A stretch of DNA of 64,000 nt from Rhizobium sp. Root483D2 (GCF_001426685.1 NZ_LMFB01000018.1:37149-101148), one strand, 5' to 3'. Numbered from the stretch's first letter, positions 42,716-52,330 are shown. Translations and numbers: made by a program. The notes: generated by a model from the letters alone, not told the origin.

Positions 42716-43594
42716 TTAAGGCGCCGGGGTGCCTGGTTCTGTCAGGGGGAGACCGCCTTTGCTTTCGCCAGCCATCATGCCATCTATCATCGGCAGTCCG
42801 TCCGTGCCGGTGAGCGGAAACCATTTGCTCCGGTCGAAGAACAGGTCTCCCGGCACGTTGCGGTCCGGCTTGCTGATCTGATTGGCAAGGAAATTGTAGC
42901 GCGGGATTTCGCCGAATTCCCGTTTGAGCTGGATGCGGCTGCCGAAATTGCTGACATCGAAGGGTTCAAGCGCCTGGATTTTGGCAATGATCTCTTCCGG
43001 GTTTCCCCAGCGAACCTGATGCAGGAAGATGTTGGCGGCTTTCCCGGCGCGTTCGGCAACCTCAGCCGTGTCGGCTGTGTTTTCGATATTCAGTTTGACG
43101 CGAAAGGAGGTGACGCGGTTTTCCCCGTCGCCCTTGATCAAGATGAAAAGCGACGACTGCACGGTTTGAGCAGCGCCTTCTGCCGGAAGGTCTATCGACG
43201 AGGAGCATTCCCAATTTTCATTGTTGGCGCGGCTGCTCGTCCACTCCAATTGGCCGAAACCACCGTCCCGCAACTGCTCGCACAGGGTGCCTGGATCGCT
43301 TTGGATCAGGCGGATGAAGCGCTGCTCTGCGGTCTTCAGATTGGCAAAGGCGTAGACCGGCAGGACCATGCGCGCCGGCGGCAGCCGTATGCCGCGGCTG
43401 TGCTTGATCGTCACTTTTTGTGGCGGCGGGGCGGGCTTGATGATCAGGCCGGGATAGCCGAGATAGGTCAGCAGCAGATCGAGATTGCGGTGATTGTTGG
43501 CTAGCAGAACCGTCGCCAGAATGCCGGCAAAGACCAGCCCGACGGCAGCAAGAAAGAAAATCTTTCCGGACCGGTTTTTTCGCGGCACGTTCAT
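42716..43594 (-). CDS. Uncharacterised membrane-anchored protein
   Basis: 292 residues. A basic N-terminus (MNVPRKNRSGK) is followed by one membrane segment at about 11-31, so the rest is predicted periplasmic. The body includes two Cys (in GTLCEQL and NWECSSS), which could pair. A DUF6030-like assignment comes to mind for rhizobial proteins of this look, but I cannot confirm it. The gene is on the same strand as, and upstream of, the orphan sugar transferase, so a role in the envelope or polysaccharide is possible. Function unknown. Confidence 0.7.
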   Translation of the reverse strand: MNVPRKNRSGKIFFLAAVGLVFAGILATVLLANNHRNLDLLLTYLGYPGLIIKPAPPPQKVTIKHSRGIRLPPARMVLPVYAFANLKTAEQRFIRLIQSDPGTLCEQLRDGGFGQLEWTSSRANNENWECSSSIDLPAEGAAQTVQSSLFILIKGDGENRVTSFRVKLNIENTADTAEVAERAGKAANIFLHQVRWGNPEEIIAKIQALEPFDVSNFGSRIQLKREFGEIPRYNFLANQISKPDRNVPGDLFFDRSKWFPLTGTDGLPMIDGMMAGESKGGLPLTEPGTPAP

Positions 43595-43851
43595 GGCGAG
43601 ACCTGAAACGCGCAGGTTTCACCAGTCCTAGACGTCATCGATCCGCATGCCCTAGCCATCCGGCGCTTCCCGCTACCCTGGCGATAGGTATTGTCGAGAA
43701 AAAACAGACATATCAAGGTATAAAAATGACCGAGGCCTCACCATCGCGTGACGCTCGGGAGTTTGTCGCAGGAAAAAGCCGACTTCACGCGGATTCATCC
43801 CGGTATGGCCACCGGTAACCTGCGCAGGCATCGTGACTTCAGTTCTGCTTT

Positions 43852-44250
43852 TTACTGCAGAGCGGTTGCCCGGCTGGCCGATGTTTCGCCGCCGAAGATG
43901 ATCACCGCAAACAGCAGGACGCCCGCGAACGTGATCAGCGATGCGATGGCGACAACCGGCTCCATCTCCGGGTACCCGGTCAGCATGAGGTAGAGTGCCG
44001 GCACCATCAGCGCGACGCCTGCGGTATAGACCAGATATTGGATCATCGCGATCCGCCGTAGGGCCTTGGCAGGGTTCAGCGCGTGATATCCGCCAAAGAT
44101 CGCCATGGTCACCCAGCCGAGCAGATTGGCATGGGCATGGGCGCCGATGGCGCTGTGATCCTGCGAGATGGCCATGTTCAGGCCCATGGCGATGCCGATG
44201 ATCAGGAAAATGATGGCCGTGCGGAAATAGAGCGTTGCGATGCGTGGCAT
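43852..44250 (-). CDS. Small four-helix membrane protein with oxidase-like HAH motif
   Basis: 132 residues with four hydrophobic segments (about 8-28, 44-56, 66-92 and 98-122). GAHAHANLLGWVTMAIFGGYH (His38, His40 and His56) resembles the start of the heme-copper oxidase subunit I core, and similar short rhizobial proteins are often labelled cytochrome c oxidase. With only four helices it cannot be an oxidase alone; it may bind heme or act as an accessory protein. No oxidase genes are nearby. Function unknown. Confidence 0.72.
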   Translation of the reverse strand: MPRIATLYFRTAIIFLIIGIAMGLNMAISQDHSAIGAHAHANLLGWVTMAIFGGYHALNPAKALRRIAMIQYLVYTAGVALMVPALYLMLTGYPEMEPVVAIASLITFAGVLLFAVIIFGGETSASRATALQ

Positions 44251-44348
44251 TGTGTCTTCCCCCGAAGTGTAACCCCGGGAATATTAGCATTCCCTCCAGC
44301 TCTGCGCGAGAAGCCAAATTTGGCCGTTTCCAAACCGCGACGGGTTCT

Positions 44349-45155
44349 TCAACTTCCCTCGTCGGGAATGTTGAGGACATGGCCGCAGGCCTTGCAATGC
44401 ACCGCATCGGCATCGTGACGCTGCAGGCCGCATTGCGGGCAGGGGAAGACGACCTTGTGCGGCCGCACGATCGCCTGCGCCAGCCGCACGAACAGCGAGA
44501 TGCCGAAAATCATCGTGATGATCGAGGTCAGCTTGCCGAGCGTTCCGGGCAGGGTGATGTCGCCGAAGCCGGTTGTCGTGATGGTGGCGACGGTAAAATA
44601 GAGCGCATCGACGAAGCCCTCGATGCCTGCCGCCTGATGATAGAAGAACGCGGTATAGACAAAGCCGGTGACGAGGAACAGGAAGGTGACGAAGTTGATG
44701 CAGGCGCGGACCACTTCTTCCCATTCGCCGTATCCTGCCCGTTTGATCAGCAGCGTGAACACCTTGCTCTGGCCGAGCGACCAGATGCGCAGGGCGCGCA
44801 GGAAGGCGAAGTTGGAAAACTGCGCGGGAAAGAGCAGGGTCGCGAGGATGGCAATATCCACCCAGGTCATCGGCCTGGTCAGCCAGCGCCGGAAGCTTGA
44901 GGCGATCAGCGCCCGGGCGCCAAGCTCGAAGGCGATCAGGGCGGCGATGGCATAGTCGATGATGAGAAAGGTGCTGCCGGCGGCGAAATAGGGGCCGACG
45001 AGGAAGAAGATGATGATGGCGAGATCGATGATCGCCATGGTGATCTGGAACCGGATGGCCCGCAGACTGGTGCCCAGATAGAGCATGCGCAGCCAGGCGC
45101 GTACACCCTGCAAAACCGGTTGTTCGGGTTCATCAATCTTTGCGTGCTTCGTCAT
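44349..45155 (-). CDS. Potassium-channel-like ion transporter with C-terminal zinc ribbon
   Basis: 268 residues from ATG 45155. Helices S1-S4 occupy about 38-135 with Arg-containing S4 (FAFLRALRIWSLGQS), then S5 (about 152-172), pore and S6 (about 205-228). The selectivity filter is TTTGFGD (193-199), close to the canonical TVGYGD. The tail carries C-x2-C pairs at Cys239/242 and Cys254/257 (CPQCG and CKACG), a zinc ribbon that may sense metal or redox state or hold the tetramer. Channel assignment is good; ion specificity and ribbon role are inferred. Divergent from lpiA. Confidence 0.82.
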   Translation of the reverse strand: MTKHAKIDEPEQPVLQGVRAWLRMLYLGTSLRAIRFQITMAIIDLAIIIFFLVGPYFAAGSTFLIIDYAIAALIAFELGARALIASSFRRWLTRPMTWVDIAILATLLFPAQFSNFAFLRALRIWSLGQSKVFTLLIKRAGYGEWEEVVRACINFVTFLFLVTGFVYTAFFYHQAAGIEGFVDALYFTVATITTTGFGDITLPGTLGKLTSIITMIFGISLFVRLAQAIVRPHKVVFPCPQCGLQRHDADAVHCKACGHVLNIPDEGS

Positions 45156-45374
45156 GAAATTGAGATAGGCTGGTGCGCCGGAGCGGTCAATGCTGCGCAT
45201 GCGGGACGCAGGCATTGTTCGCCGCAATGGCCTTCGAATTTGCGGGCGTTTTGACCGTCGCGGGAACGCCTGGAATCCGGCAGATGAAGATTACATTAAG
45301 TTCACTTTATTTAGCTGTTGCAGGATGTATATCGTTGGAGAAATCACAGTCTGCAATGCCCCACCAGGTGCTCC

Positions 45375-47975
45375 ATGTCCAATCCAGCCGATAGAAACGA
45401 TGAGCCCGGCGGCGCTCAGGTCCTTGTTCAGCGGGTGTGGCTTCAGGGCCGGCTGCTGACGGCGATTGCCACGATCCTCATCCTTGCCCTTGCGGGTTAC
45501 GCAATCTTCCACCTGACGAGTGAAGTCCGCTACGAAGACGTGATGTCGGCGCTGGACAAAACCAGCGCAACAGCCATCGCGCTGGCGATCGGTTTTACCG
45601 GCTTGAGCTTCTTCGCGCTGACCTTCTACGATGTCGGGGCGTTGATCTATCTGAAGAAAAAATTGCCCTATGCGGATGTCGCGCTGACGGCGGCGGCGGC
45701 CTATGCCGTTGGCAATACCGCAGGTTTCGGGCCGCTCAGTGGCGGCGCCATCCGTTACCGCGCCTATTCGCGGCTGGGGTTGAAGCCTGAGGAAATCGGC
45801 GGGATCATCGCCTTTGTCACGCTTGCCTTCGGACTGGGGCTGGCAAGCGTCGCAGCGCTCAGCCTGTTGATGATCGCTCCGGAAGTGGCGCCGCTGGTCG
45901 GCATGAGTTCATCTGCGCTGCGCGCCATCGCGATTTTGATCCTCGCCGTTCTTGCCGCGCTGATGGTGGCCGGACGGGACAATCGCACCCTGCAACTGGG
46001 GCAGTTTTCGCTGCGTGTTCCCGATTCGCGCACGGCGTCCCGCCAGTTTCTCGTCACCGTCTTCGATCTCGCCGCCTCGGCCTCCGTCCTTTACGTGCTG
46101 TTGCCCGATAATGTCATCGGCTGGCCGGCCTTTCTGGCCATCTACGCGGTGGCTGTCGGGCTTGGCGTACTCAGCCATGTGCCGGCTGGCCTTGGCGTGT
46201 TCGAGACCGTCATCGTTGCCGCGCTTGGCCAGGCTGTCGATGTCGATACGGTTCTGGGTGCGCTCGTCCTTTACCGCCTGATCTACCATGTCCTGCCGCT
46301 GCTTCTCGCCGTCATCTTCGTCATCGGTGCCGAGTTGCGCAGCCTGTACCGCAAGCCGATGGCTTCCAGTCTTCGCCGGGTTGCCGGGCGGTTGACGCCG
46401 CTGCTGCTTGCCACGCTGGCGCTGATCCTGGCCGCCATGCTGGTGTTTTCCAGCGTCACGCCGACGCCGGACGACAATCTGGCCTTCCTGTCGGATTACG
46501 TGCCGTTGCCGATCATCGAAGGCACGCATTTCCTGGCAAGCCTGCTTGGCCTCGTTCTCGTCATTGTCGCGCGCGGTCTTGCGCGGCGGCTGGACAGCGC
46601 CTGGTGGGCGGCACTTGTGGTTGCCGTCATTGCCCTGCTGTTTTCGCTCCTCAAGGCGGTCGCGCTGATCGAAGCCAGCCTACTGGCCTTCTTCATCGTC
46701 AGCCTGCTGGCCACGCACCGCCTGTTTGACCGGCCGGCAAACCTGTCGAACGAACGGCTGACGCTGCCCTGGCTGACGGCGATGCTGGCGCTCTGCGCCT
46801 TCGCCGTGATCGTGCTGTTGTTCGTCTATCGCGACGTCGAATACAGCAATACGCTCTGGTGGCAGTTCGAACTGTCGGAGGAAGCGCCGCGTGGCCTGCG
46901 TGCGGTGCTCGGCTTGACGATCTTTTCGGGTGCGGCCGCACTCTGGAGCCTGTTGCGGCCGGCCAAGGGTCCACGCGAAGCGTCGTCCACGGCCGATATC
47001 GACAGGGCGATCGCCATCGCGAGGGCGCAGGACATGTCGGACGCCAATCTCGTGCGGATGGGCGACAAGAGCCTGATGTTTTCGACCGATGGCCGCGCCT
47101 TCATCATGTATGGCCGCCAGGCCCGGTCCTGGATTGCGCTGTTTGATCCGGTCGGCCCGCGCGATGCCTGGCCGGACCTGATCTGGCAGTTCATCGAGGA
47201 GGCACGGTCTTGCGGCTGCCGCCCGGTCTTCTATCAGGTGTCTCCCGCCGGACTGTCCTATTACGCGGATGCGGGGCTGCGGGCGTTTCGCCTGGGCGAG
47301 CTTGCGACGGCCGATCTGACGACGTTCGAGCTCAAGGGCGGCAAATGGGCCACCCTTCGCCAGACCGTCAGCCGGGCGCAGCGCGATGGGCTGGAATTCG
47401 CTGTGGTCGAGCCGGATGGCATCCCCGCCATCATGGGCGATCTGGTTGCGGTCTCCGACGCCTGGCTTGAGCATCACCGTGCCAAGGAAAAGGGGTTTTC
47501 GCTGGGAGCGTTCAATGCCGGCTATATTGCCGCCCAGCCGGTTGGAATTCTCAGGCTGAACGGCAAGATCGTCGCCTTTGCCAACATTCTCGTGACCGAT
47601 GTCTGCGAGGAAGGGACGATCGACCTCATGCGCTTCCTGCCGGATGCACCAAAGGGCTCGATGGATTTTCTGTTCGTATCGCTGATGGAATATCTGCGTG
47701 ACAAGGGGTTCAAGCGGTTCAATCTGGGCATGGCGCCGCTCGCTGGACTTTCGGGACGGCGGTCGTCGCCGGTGTGGGACAAGGTCGGCCGCACGGTTTT
47801 CGAACACGGCGAACGCTTCTATAACTTCAAGGGCCTGAAGGCCTTCAAGTCGAAATTCCATCCGCACTGGCAGCCGCGCTACATGGCGGCGGGTGGTGGT
47901 ATCAATCCCGTTCTGGCACTGATGGATGCAACATTCCTGATTGGCGGCGGCGTAAAGGGAATTGTAAAGAAATGA
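45375..47975 (+). CDS. lpiA: Bifunctional lysyl-phosphatidylglycerol synthase/flippase LpiA (MprF)
   Basis: 866 residues from ATG 45375. The N-terminal half (to about 500) has around 14 hydrophobic segments and forms the flippase; the C-terminal half, from about 540, is the cytosolic aminoacyl-transferase domain (DUF2156) that moves lysine from Lys-tRNA to phosphatidylglycerol. Lysyl-PG reduces envelope negative charge and protects against cationic peptides and acid. In Rhizobium tropici lpiA is acid-induced and followed by atvA, an acvB homologue, as here. The stop overlaps the acvB start (ATGA). Confidence 0.93.
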   Translation: MSNPADRNDEPGGAQVLVQRVWLQGRLLTAIATILILALAGYAIFHLTSEVRYEDVMSALDKTSATAIALAIGFTGLSFFALTFYDVGALIYLKKKLPYADVALTAAAAYAVGNTAGFGPLSGGAIRYRAYSRLGLKPEEIGGIIAFVTLAFGLGLASVAALSLLMIAPEVAPLVGMSSSALRAIAILILAVLAALMVAGRDNRTLQLGQFSLRVPDSRTASRQFLVTVFDLAASASVLYVLLPDNVIGWPAFLAIYAVAVGLGVLSHVPAGLGVFETVIVAALGQAVDVDTVLGALVLYRLIYHVLPLLLAVIFVIGAELRSLYRKPMASSLRRVAGRLTPLLLATLALILAAMLVFSSVTPTPDDNLAFLSDYVPLPIIEGTHFLASLLGLVLVIVARGLARRLDSAWWAALVVAVIALLFSLLKAVALIEASLLAFFIVSLLATHRLFDRPANLSNERLTLPWLTAMLALCAFAVIVLLFVYRDVEYSNTLWWQFELSEEAPRGLRAVLGLTIFSGAAALWSLLRPAKGPREASSTADIDRAIAIARAQDMSDANLVRMGDKSLMFSTDGRAFIMYGRQARSWIALFDPVGPRDAWPDLIWQFIEEARSCGCRPVFYQVSPAGLSYYADAGLRAFRLGELATADLTTFELKGGKWATLRQTVSRAQRDGLEFAVVEPDGIPAIMGDLVAVSDAWLEHHRAKEKGFSLGAFNAGYIAAQPVGILRLNGKIVAFANILVTDVCEEGTIDLMRFLPDAPKGSMDFLFVSLMEYLRDKGFKRFNLGMAPLAGLSGRRSSPVWDKVGRTVFEHGERFYNFKGLKAFKSKFHPHWQPRYMAAGGGINPVLALMDATFLIGGGVKGIVKK

Positions 47976-49351
47976 TCTTGAAGACATTTTGCCAGGCCGC
48001 CTTCGCAGCCAGTCTGTTGCTTGCCGCAGTCCCGGCGCGGTCGCAAGATCCGGCCGCCTTCGATACCGGCATGATCCCTTCGCCGCATATCCTCATGCCA
48101 TCCGGCGACGTCGCAGCCGCCGTCGTCCTGATTTCCGACAAGGCCGGCTGGTCGGACAAGGAAGACACGCTTGCCAAGAGCCTCACGGATGGCGGGGCGC
48201 TGGTCATCGGTATCGATCTGCCCAGCTATCTGGCGTCGCTCTCAAAGGATGACGGCGACTGCATCTATATGGTCTCCGATATCGAGGCGCTGAGCCAGCA
48301 GGTTCAGCGGGCCGCAAAAAACAATGATTACCGGCTGCCGATCGTTGCCGGTGCGGGGGCGGGCGGTGCCTTGGCCCTTGCCATTGCCGCGCAGACCCCG
48401 GCAGCGACGATCGGGCAGACGCTGGCGATCGATCCGGAGGCCGGGATCGCGCTGAGCAAGCAACTCTGTACGCCTGCCGAGAAGAAAAAGCTGGGCGATC
48501 ACATGCTCTATGGCCTGACCGACGGGCCGCTTCCCGATCCGGTCACCGTGCTGTTCACAAAGGACGCACCGGCCGATGGCCGCGCCCATGTGGCGGAACT
48601 GACCGCCAAGCATAGCGATATCGAGATCACCGAAACGGATGACGACATGTGGACGGCCTTTTCCGATGCGCTGTCGGCGCTGGTGACCGCATCTGCAGGT
48701 GAGGACAATCCGCTCGGCCTGCCCTTGACCGTGCTTGAGGCCAAGCCGACGCGCGATACGATGGCGATCGTCTATTCCGGCGACGGCGGCTGGCGCGATA
48801 TCGACAAGGAAGTCGGCGATGTCCTGCAAAAGCAGGGCATGCCGGTGGTCGGCATCGATTCGCTGCGTTACTTCTGGTCGGAACGCCAACCGCAGGAAAC
48901 CGCCGATGACCTGCACCGCATCATCGCGCTCTATAGCAAGCGCTGGAGCGTCAAGCACATCCTGCTGATCGGCTATTCCTTCGGCGCCGATATTCTGCCG
49001 AGGACCTACAATCTCCTGCCGCAGGCCGATCGCGACCGCGTGGCGCAGGTGTCGCTTCTCGCCGTATCGCATCAGGTGGATTACAAGATTTCGGTGCTTG
49101 GCTGGCTGGGTGCGTCTGCCGCCGATGGGGCGGGCGATCCGGCAGATGATATCACCAAGATGAAGCCGGCGCTCGTGCAGTGCATCTATGGCACGGACGA
49201 AGAAGACGACGTATGCCCGACCTTGAAGGATACCGGCGTCGAAGTCATCGGCATCGAGGGCGGTCATCATTTCGATGAGGACTATCCGGCGCTGGTGAAG
49301 CGCATCCTGGATGGATTCGACCGCAGGATTGCTGCGGGCGCCAAACCTTGA
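47972..49351 (+). CDS. acvB: AcvB/VirJ-type periplasmic protein (AtvA), probable lysyl-PG hydrolase
   Basis: 459 residues with a signal peptide (hydrophobic core about 8-20, cleavage near ARS-Q at 24). Two related alpha/beta-hydrolase-like halves are present. The C-terminal VirJ domain has the nucleophile elbow GYSFGAD (Ser336) and late histidines in GGHHF (432-433). The N-terminal half has GAGAGG at the matching place and so lacks a Ser. In Agrobacterium AcvB hydrolyses lysyl-phosphatidylglycerol, the LpiA product, and is needed for virulence. The coupled lpiA-acvB operon would balance synthesis and turnover of the lipid. Confidence 0.9.
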   Translation: MILKTFCQAAFAASLLLAAVPARSQDPAAFDTGMIPSPHILMPSGDVAAAVVLISDKAGWSDKEDTLAKSLTDGGALVIGIDLPSYLASLSKDDGDCIYMVSDIEALSQQVQRAAKNNDYRLPIVAGAGAGGALALAIAAQTPAATIGQTLAIDPEAGIALSKQLCTPAEKKKLGDHMLYGLTDGPLPDPVTVLFTKDAPADGRAHVAELTAKHSDIEITETDDDMWTAFSDALSALVTASAGEDNPLGLPLTVLEAKPTRDTMAIVYSGDGGWRDIDKEVGDVLQKQGMPVVGIDSLRYFWSERQPQETADDLHRIIALYSKRWSVKHILLIGYSFGADILPRTYNLLPQADRDRVAQVSLLAVSHQVDYKISVLGWLGASAADGAGDPADDITKMKPALVQCIYGTDEEDDVCPTLKDTGVEVIGIEGGHHFDEDYPALVKRILDGFDRRIAAGAKP

Positions 49352-49373
49352 GGTATAGTCAAAGACACAAAAA

Positions 49374-49407
49374 AGCGCTGGACCAAATTTGCGGTTGGTC
49401 CAGCGCT
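49374..49407. terminator. Bidirectional terminator after acvB
   Basis: AGCGCTGGACCAA (49374-49386) and TTGGTCCAGCGCT (49395-49407) form a perfect 13-bp stem with an 8-base loop. On the minus strand it ends in TTTTTTGTG, so it also serves the convergent hypothetical gene. Confidence 0.88.
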
Positions 49408-49436
49408 CTATTGAAAACTGTCGTCTGCTGTCGACG

Positions 49437-49910
<474 letters not shown>

Positions 49911-50011
49911 TCAAGCTTGCGTTCTGCACCACGGCGAGATGCCTGAATTGCAGATCCGGCCCCTGATTTTGGCCAGCAAGACGGGCCGCAAAGACAGTTG
50001 CCGGAATGCAA

Positions 50012-50035
50012 AAAGAGCGGCCGGAGCCGCTCTTT
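50012..50035 (-). terminator. Terminator of the mcp-cheW operon
   Basis: AAAGAGCGGC (50012-50021) and GCCGCTCTTT (50026-50035) form a perfect 10-bp stem with a 4-base loop; the minus strand continues TTTTGC. It lies 26 bases after the cheW stop. Confidence 0.88.
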
Positions 50036-50060
50036 GATGGATGAAAATGAAGCGCAGCGA

Positions 50061-50540
50061 TCAGGCTGCGACGTCGTCCAGTTCGCGATCCTTGAACATG
50101 CGCGCAAGGTTGAGGAAGCAGATCATGCCGGTTTCGTTGGCGATGATGCCTTCCGCATAGCTCTTGTCGAAGGATGTGGTGATTTCCGGAACCGGCTGCA
50201 CCTGGTCGCCGCGAACGGTCAGGATGTCGGAGACGCGGTCGACGACGAGGCCGATGACCATGTTGTGGACTTCGGCGACGACGATGGCGCTGCGCTCGTT
50301 GGCAACCGTGCTCTTCATGCCGAGCTTATGGGCAAGGTCGATGATCGGAATGACGGTGCCGCGCAGGTTCATGACGCCGAGAACGTCGGCCGGCGAATGC
50401 GGGATCGGGGTGGAGGGCGCCCAGCCGCGGATTTCGCGGATCGTCGTGGTCTTCACGCAAAATTCCTGATCGTGAAGACGGAAGGCGATGATCTCGAGTG
50501 TTTCGTGACCAAAGGTACCTGTAGAGATCGTAGTGTTCAT
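50061..50540 (-). CDS. cheW: Chemotaxis coupling protein CheW
   Basis: 159 residues from ATG 50540; a TTG codon directly before it is less likely. The chain has the CheW beta-barrel pattern: IIAFRLHDQEFCVKTTTIREI, ADVLGVMNLRGTVIPIIDL and AIVVAEVHNMVIGLVVDRV. CheW links receptors to the kinase CheA. It overlaps the receptor stop by one base (TGATG). No cheA, cheY or cheR lies in this window, so the pair must use kinases encoded elsewhere. Confidence 0.93.
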   Translation of the reverse strand: MNTTISTGTFGHETLEIIAFRLHDQEFCVKTTTIREIRGWAPSTPIPHSPADVLGVMNLRGTVIPIIDLAHKLGMKSTVANERSAIVVAEVHNMVIGLVVDRVSDILTVRGDQVQPVPEITTSFDKSYAEGIIANETGMICFLNLARMFKDRELDDVAA

Positions 50541-52330
50541 CAAAATTCTTCCCAGCTATCCCGATTGGCGGCAACTGCCATGTTTGAACTAAAGGCCTTC
50601 GCTACCCGGTTGGCCATGGTTCGGGCCGGGGAAGCGACCGGTTTTGCGTCCTGCCGCGCTGTCGCCAAGCGACCCTGCGATGCCTCGCCGACCTTGAACT
50701 GGCTGAGCAGACTGAAAAGACTGTCCGCTTCCTTTGCCAAGGCATGGCTGGCAGCCGTGGATTGCTCGACCATTGCTGCATTCTGCTGTGTACCTTGGTC
50801 CATTGTATTCACAGCCAGGTTAATTTCTTTCAAACCTGTCGCCTGTTCTTTTGCACCTTCGACAATCGCGGTCACATTGGTGTTGATCTGATGCACCTGT
50901 GCCAGGATTTCCTCCAGCGCCTTGCCGGCTTGCCCGACGAGGGAGACGCCGGTCTTGACCTGATCGCTGGAGGTGGTGATGAGGCTCTTGATTTCCTTGG
51001 CCGCTTTTGCCGAGCGCTGGGCAAGTTCGCGCACTTCCTGCGCCACCACCGCAAAGCCCTTGCCGGCATCGCCGGCGCGGGCCGCCTCGACGCCGGCATT
51101 CAGCGCAAGCAGGTTGGTCTGGAAGGCGATCTCGTCGATGACGCCGATAATGCTGGAAATCTCGCGCGAGGAGTTTTCGATCCTGCCCATCGCCTCGACG
51201 GCGTTTTGCACCACAGCGCTGGAGCGCTCGGCGCCGAGCTTGGTCTGTGCCACCAGCGTGCCTGCCTCTTCGGCGCGGCGGCTGCTGTCTGCCACCGTCG
51301 TGGTGATCTGTTCGAGGGCGGCGGCAGTTTCCTCGATCGATGCTGCCTGCTGTTCCGTACGCTTTGAAAGATCCACGGCCGCATTGTGGATCTCGCTCGA
51401 TCCGGCAGTGATCGCTTGCGCATTGGTGCCAACGGCGCGCATGGCCTGTTTCAGCTTGTCGATGGACTCGTTGAAGCTGATGCGCAGGTTTTCGAGCGCC
51501 GGGATGAATTGCCGGTCGAGATGCTGATCGAGATTGCCCTCGGCCAGATCCTTCAGCGCGCCTGCCAGTTCCTGGCTGTTGTTGACACGGCCGGTCACGT
51601 CGGTGGCGAACTTGACCACTTTCACGACCGATCCATTCAGGCCGAAAATCGGATTGTAGCTTGCCTGGATCCAGACCTGCCTGCCGCCCTGACCGATCCG
51701 CTTGAATTCATCGGCGATGAACGCGCCGGTGCGCAGCTTGGCCCAGAAGTCCCTGTATGCGTCACTGCGGCTATAGGCGGGCTCGCAGAACATGCTGTGA
51801 TGCTTGCCCTGGATATCGGAGAGTTTGTAGCCCAGCGTGGCGAGAAAATTCTCGTTCGCGCTCAGGATATCGCCGTTCGGGGTGAATTCGATGACGGCCT
51901 GGGCGCGCGAGATCGCATCGATCTTGCCGGCATCCTCGGCGTTTTTCAGTTTTGCTTCTGTGACGTCGGTTGCAAACTTGATGATCTTGTAGGGTTTTCC
52001 TCCCCGGAAGACGGGATTATAGGATGCCTCGATCCAGATTTCCCGGCCACCTTTTCCGATGCGTTTATATTGGCGGCGATCGAACTCGCCACGGGCAAGC
52101 CGCTGCCAGAACTGGCTATACTCGGCGCTAACCGCATCAGCCGGATCGACAAAGATGCGGTGGTGCTGGCCGATGATCTCGGACAGGCTGTAGCCCAGGG
52201 TTTTGCAGAAGTTCTCGTTGGCTGTCAGGATCTTTCCCTGCAGATCGAACTCGATGATGGCCTGCGATCGCTGCATCGCAGACAGGATTGCCTTGGCATC
52301 GCGGCCGAAAGGCGATGGGAAACTGCTCAT
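50540..52330 (-). CDS. Soluble methyl-accepting chemotaxis protein with two PAS domains
   Basis: 596 residues, no membrane segment. Two tandem PAS domains (about 12-128 and 134-252), each with a C-terminal PAC-like FATDVT, precede a HAMP-like linker (about 255-310) and the methyl-accepting domain with the conserved hairpin EIAFQTNLLALNAGVEAARAG. The chain ends SWEEF, a CheR/CheB-docking-type pentapeptide (xWxxF). It is therefore a cytoplasmic receptor, perhaps for redox or energy state through PAS-bound cofactors. The layout recalls the cytosolic S. meliloti receptor McpY, but identity is not claimed. Confidence 0.9.
   Translation of the reverse strand: MSSFPSPFGRDAKAILSAMQRSQAIIEFDLQGKILTANENFCKTLGYSLSEIIGQHHRIFVDPADAVSAEYSQFWQRLARGEFDRRQYKRIGKGGREIWIEASYNPVFRGGKPYKIIKFATDVTEAKLKNAEDAGKIDAISRAQAVIEFTPNGDILSANENFLATLGYKLSDIQGKHHSMFCEPAYSRSDAYRDFWAKLRTGAFIADEFKRIGQGGRQVWIQASYNPIFGLNGSVVKVVKFATDVTGRVNNSQELAGALKDLAEGNLDQHLDRQFIPALENLRISFNESIDKLKQAMRAVGTNAQAITAGSSEIHNAAVDLSKRTEQQAASIEETAAALEQITTTVADSSRRAEEAGTLVAQTKLGAERSSAVVQNAVEAMGRIENSSREISSIIGVIDEIAFQTNLLALNAGVEAARAGDAGKGFAVVAQEVRELAQRSAKAAKEIKSLITTSSDQVKTGVSLVGQAGKALEEILAQVHQINTNVTAIVEGAKEQATGLKEINLAVNTMDQGTQQNAAMVEQSTAASHALAKEADSLFSLLSQFKVGEASQGRLATARQDAKPVASPARTMANRVAKAFSSNMAVAANRDSWEEF

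Noticed and set aside
42468-42719. Plus-strand frame upstream of the sugar transferase gene
   Set aside because: Arg-rich, no ribosome binding site, and overlaps the likely promoter of the minus-strand gene.
43726-43818. 30-codon plus-strand frame with AAGG before its ATG
   Set aside because: Very short, composition unremarkable, no recognisable motif; the ribosome binding match alone is weak evidence.
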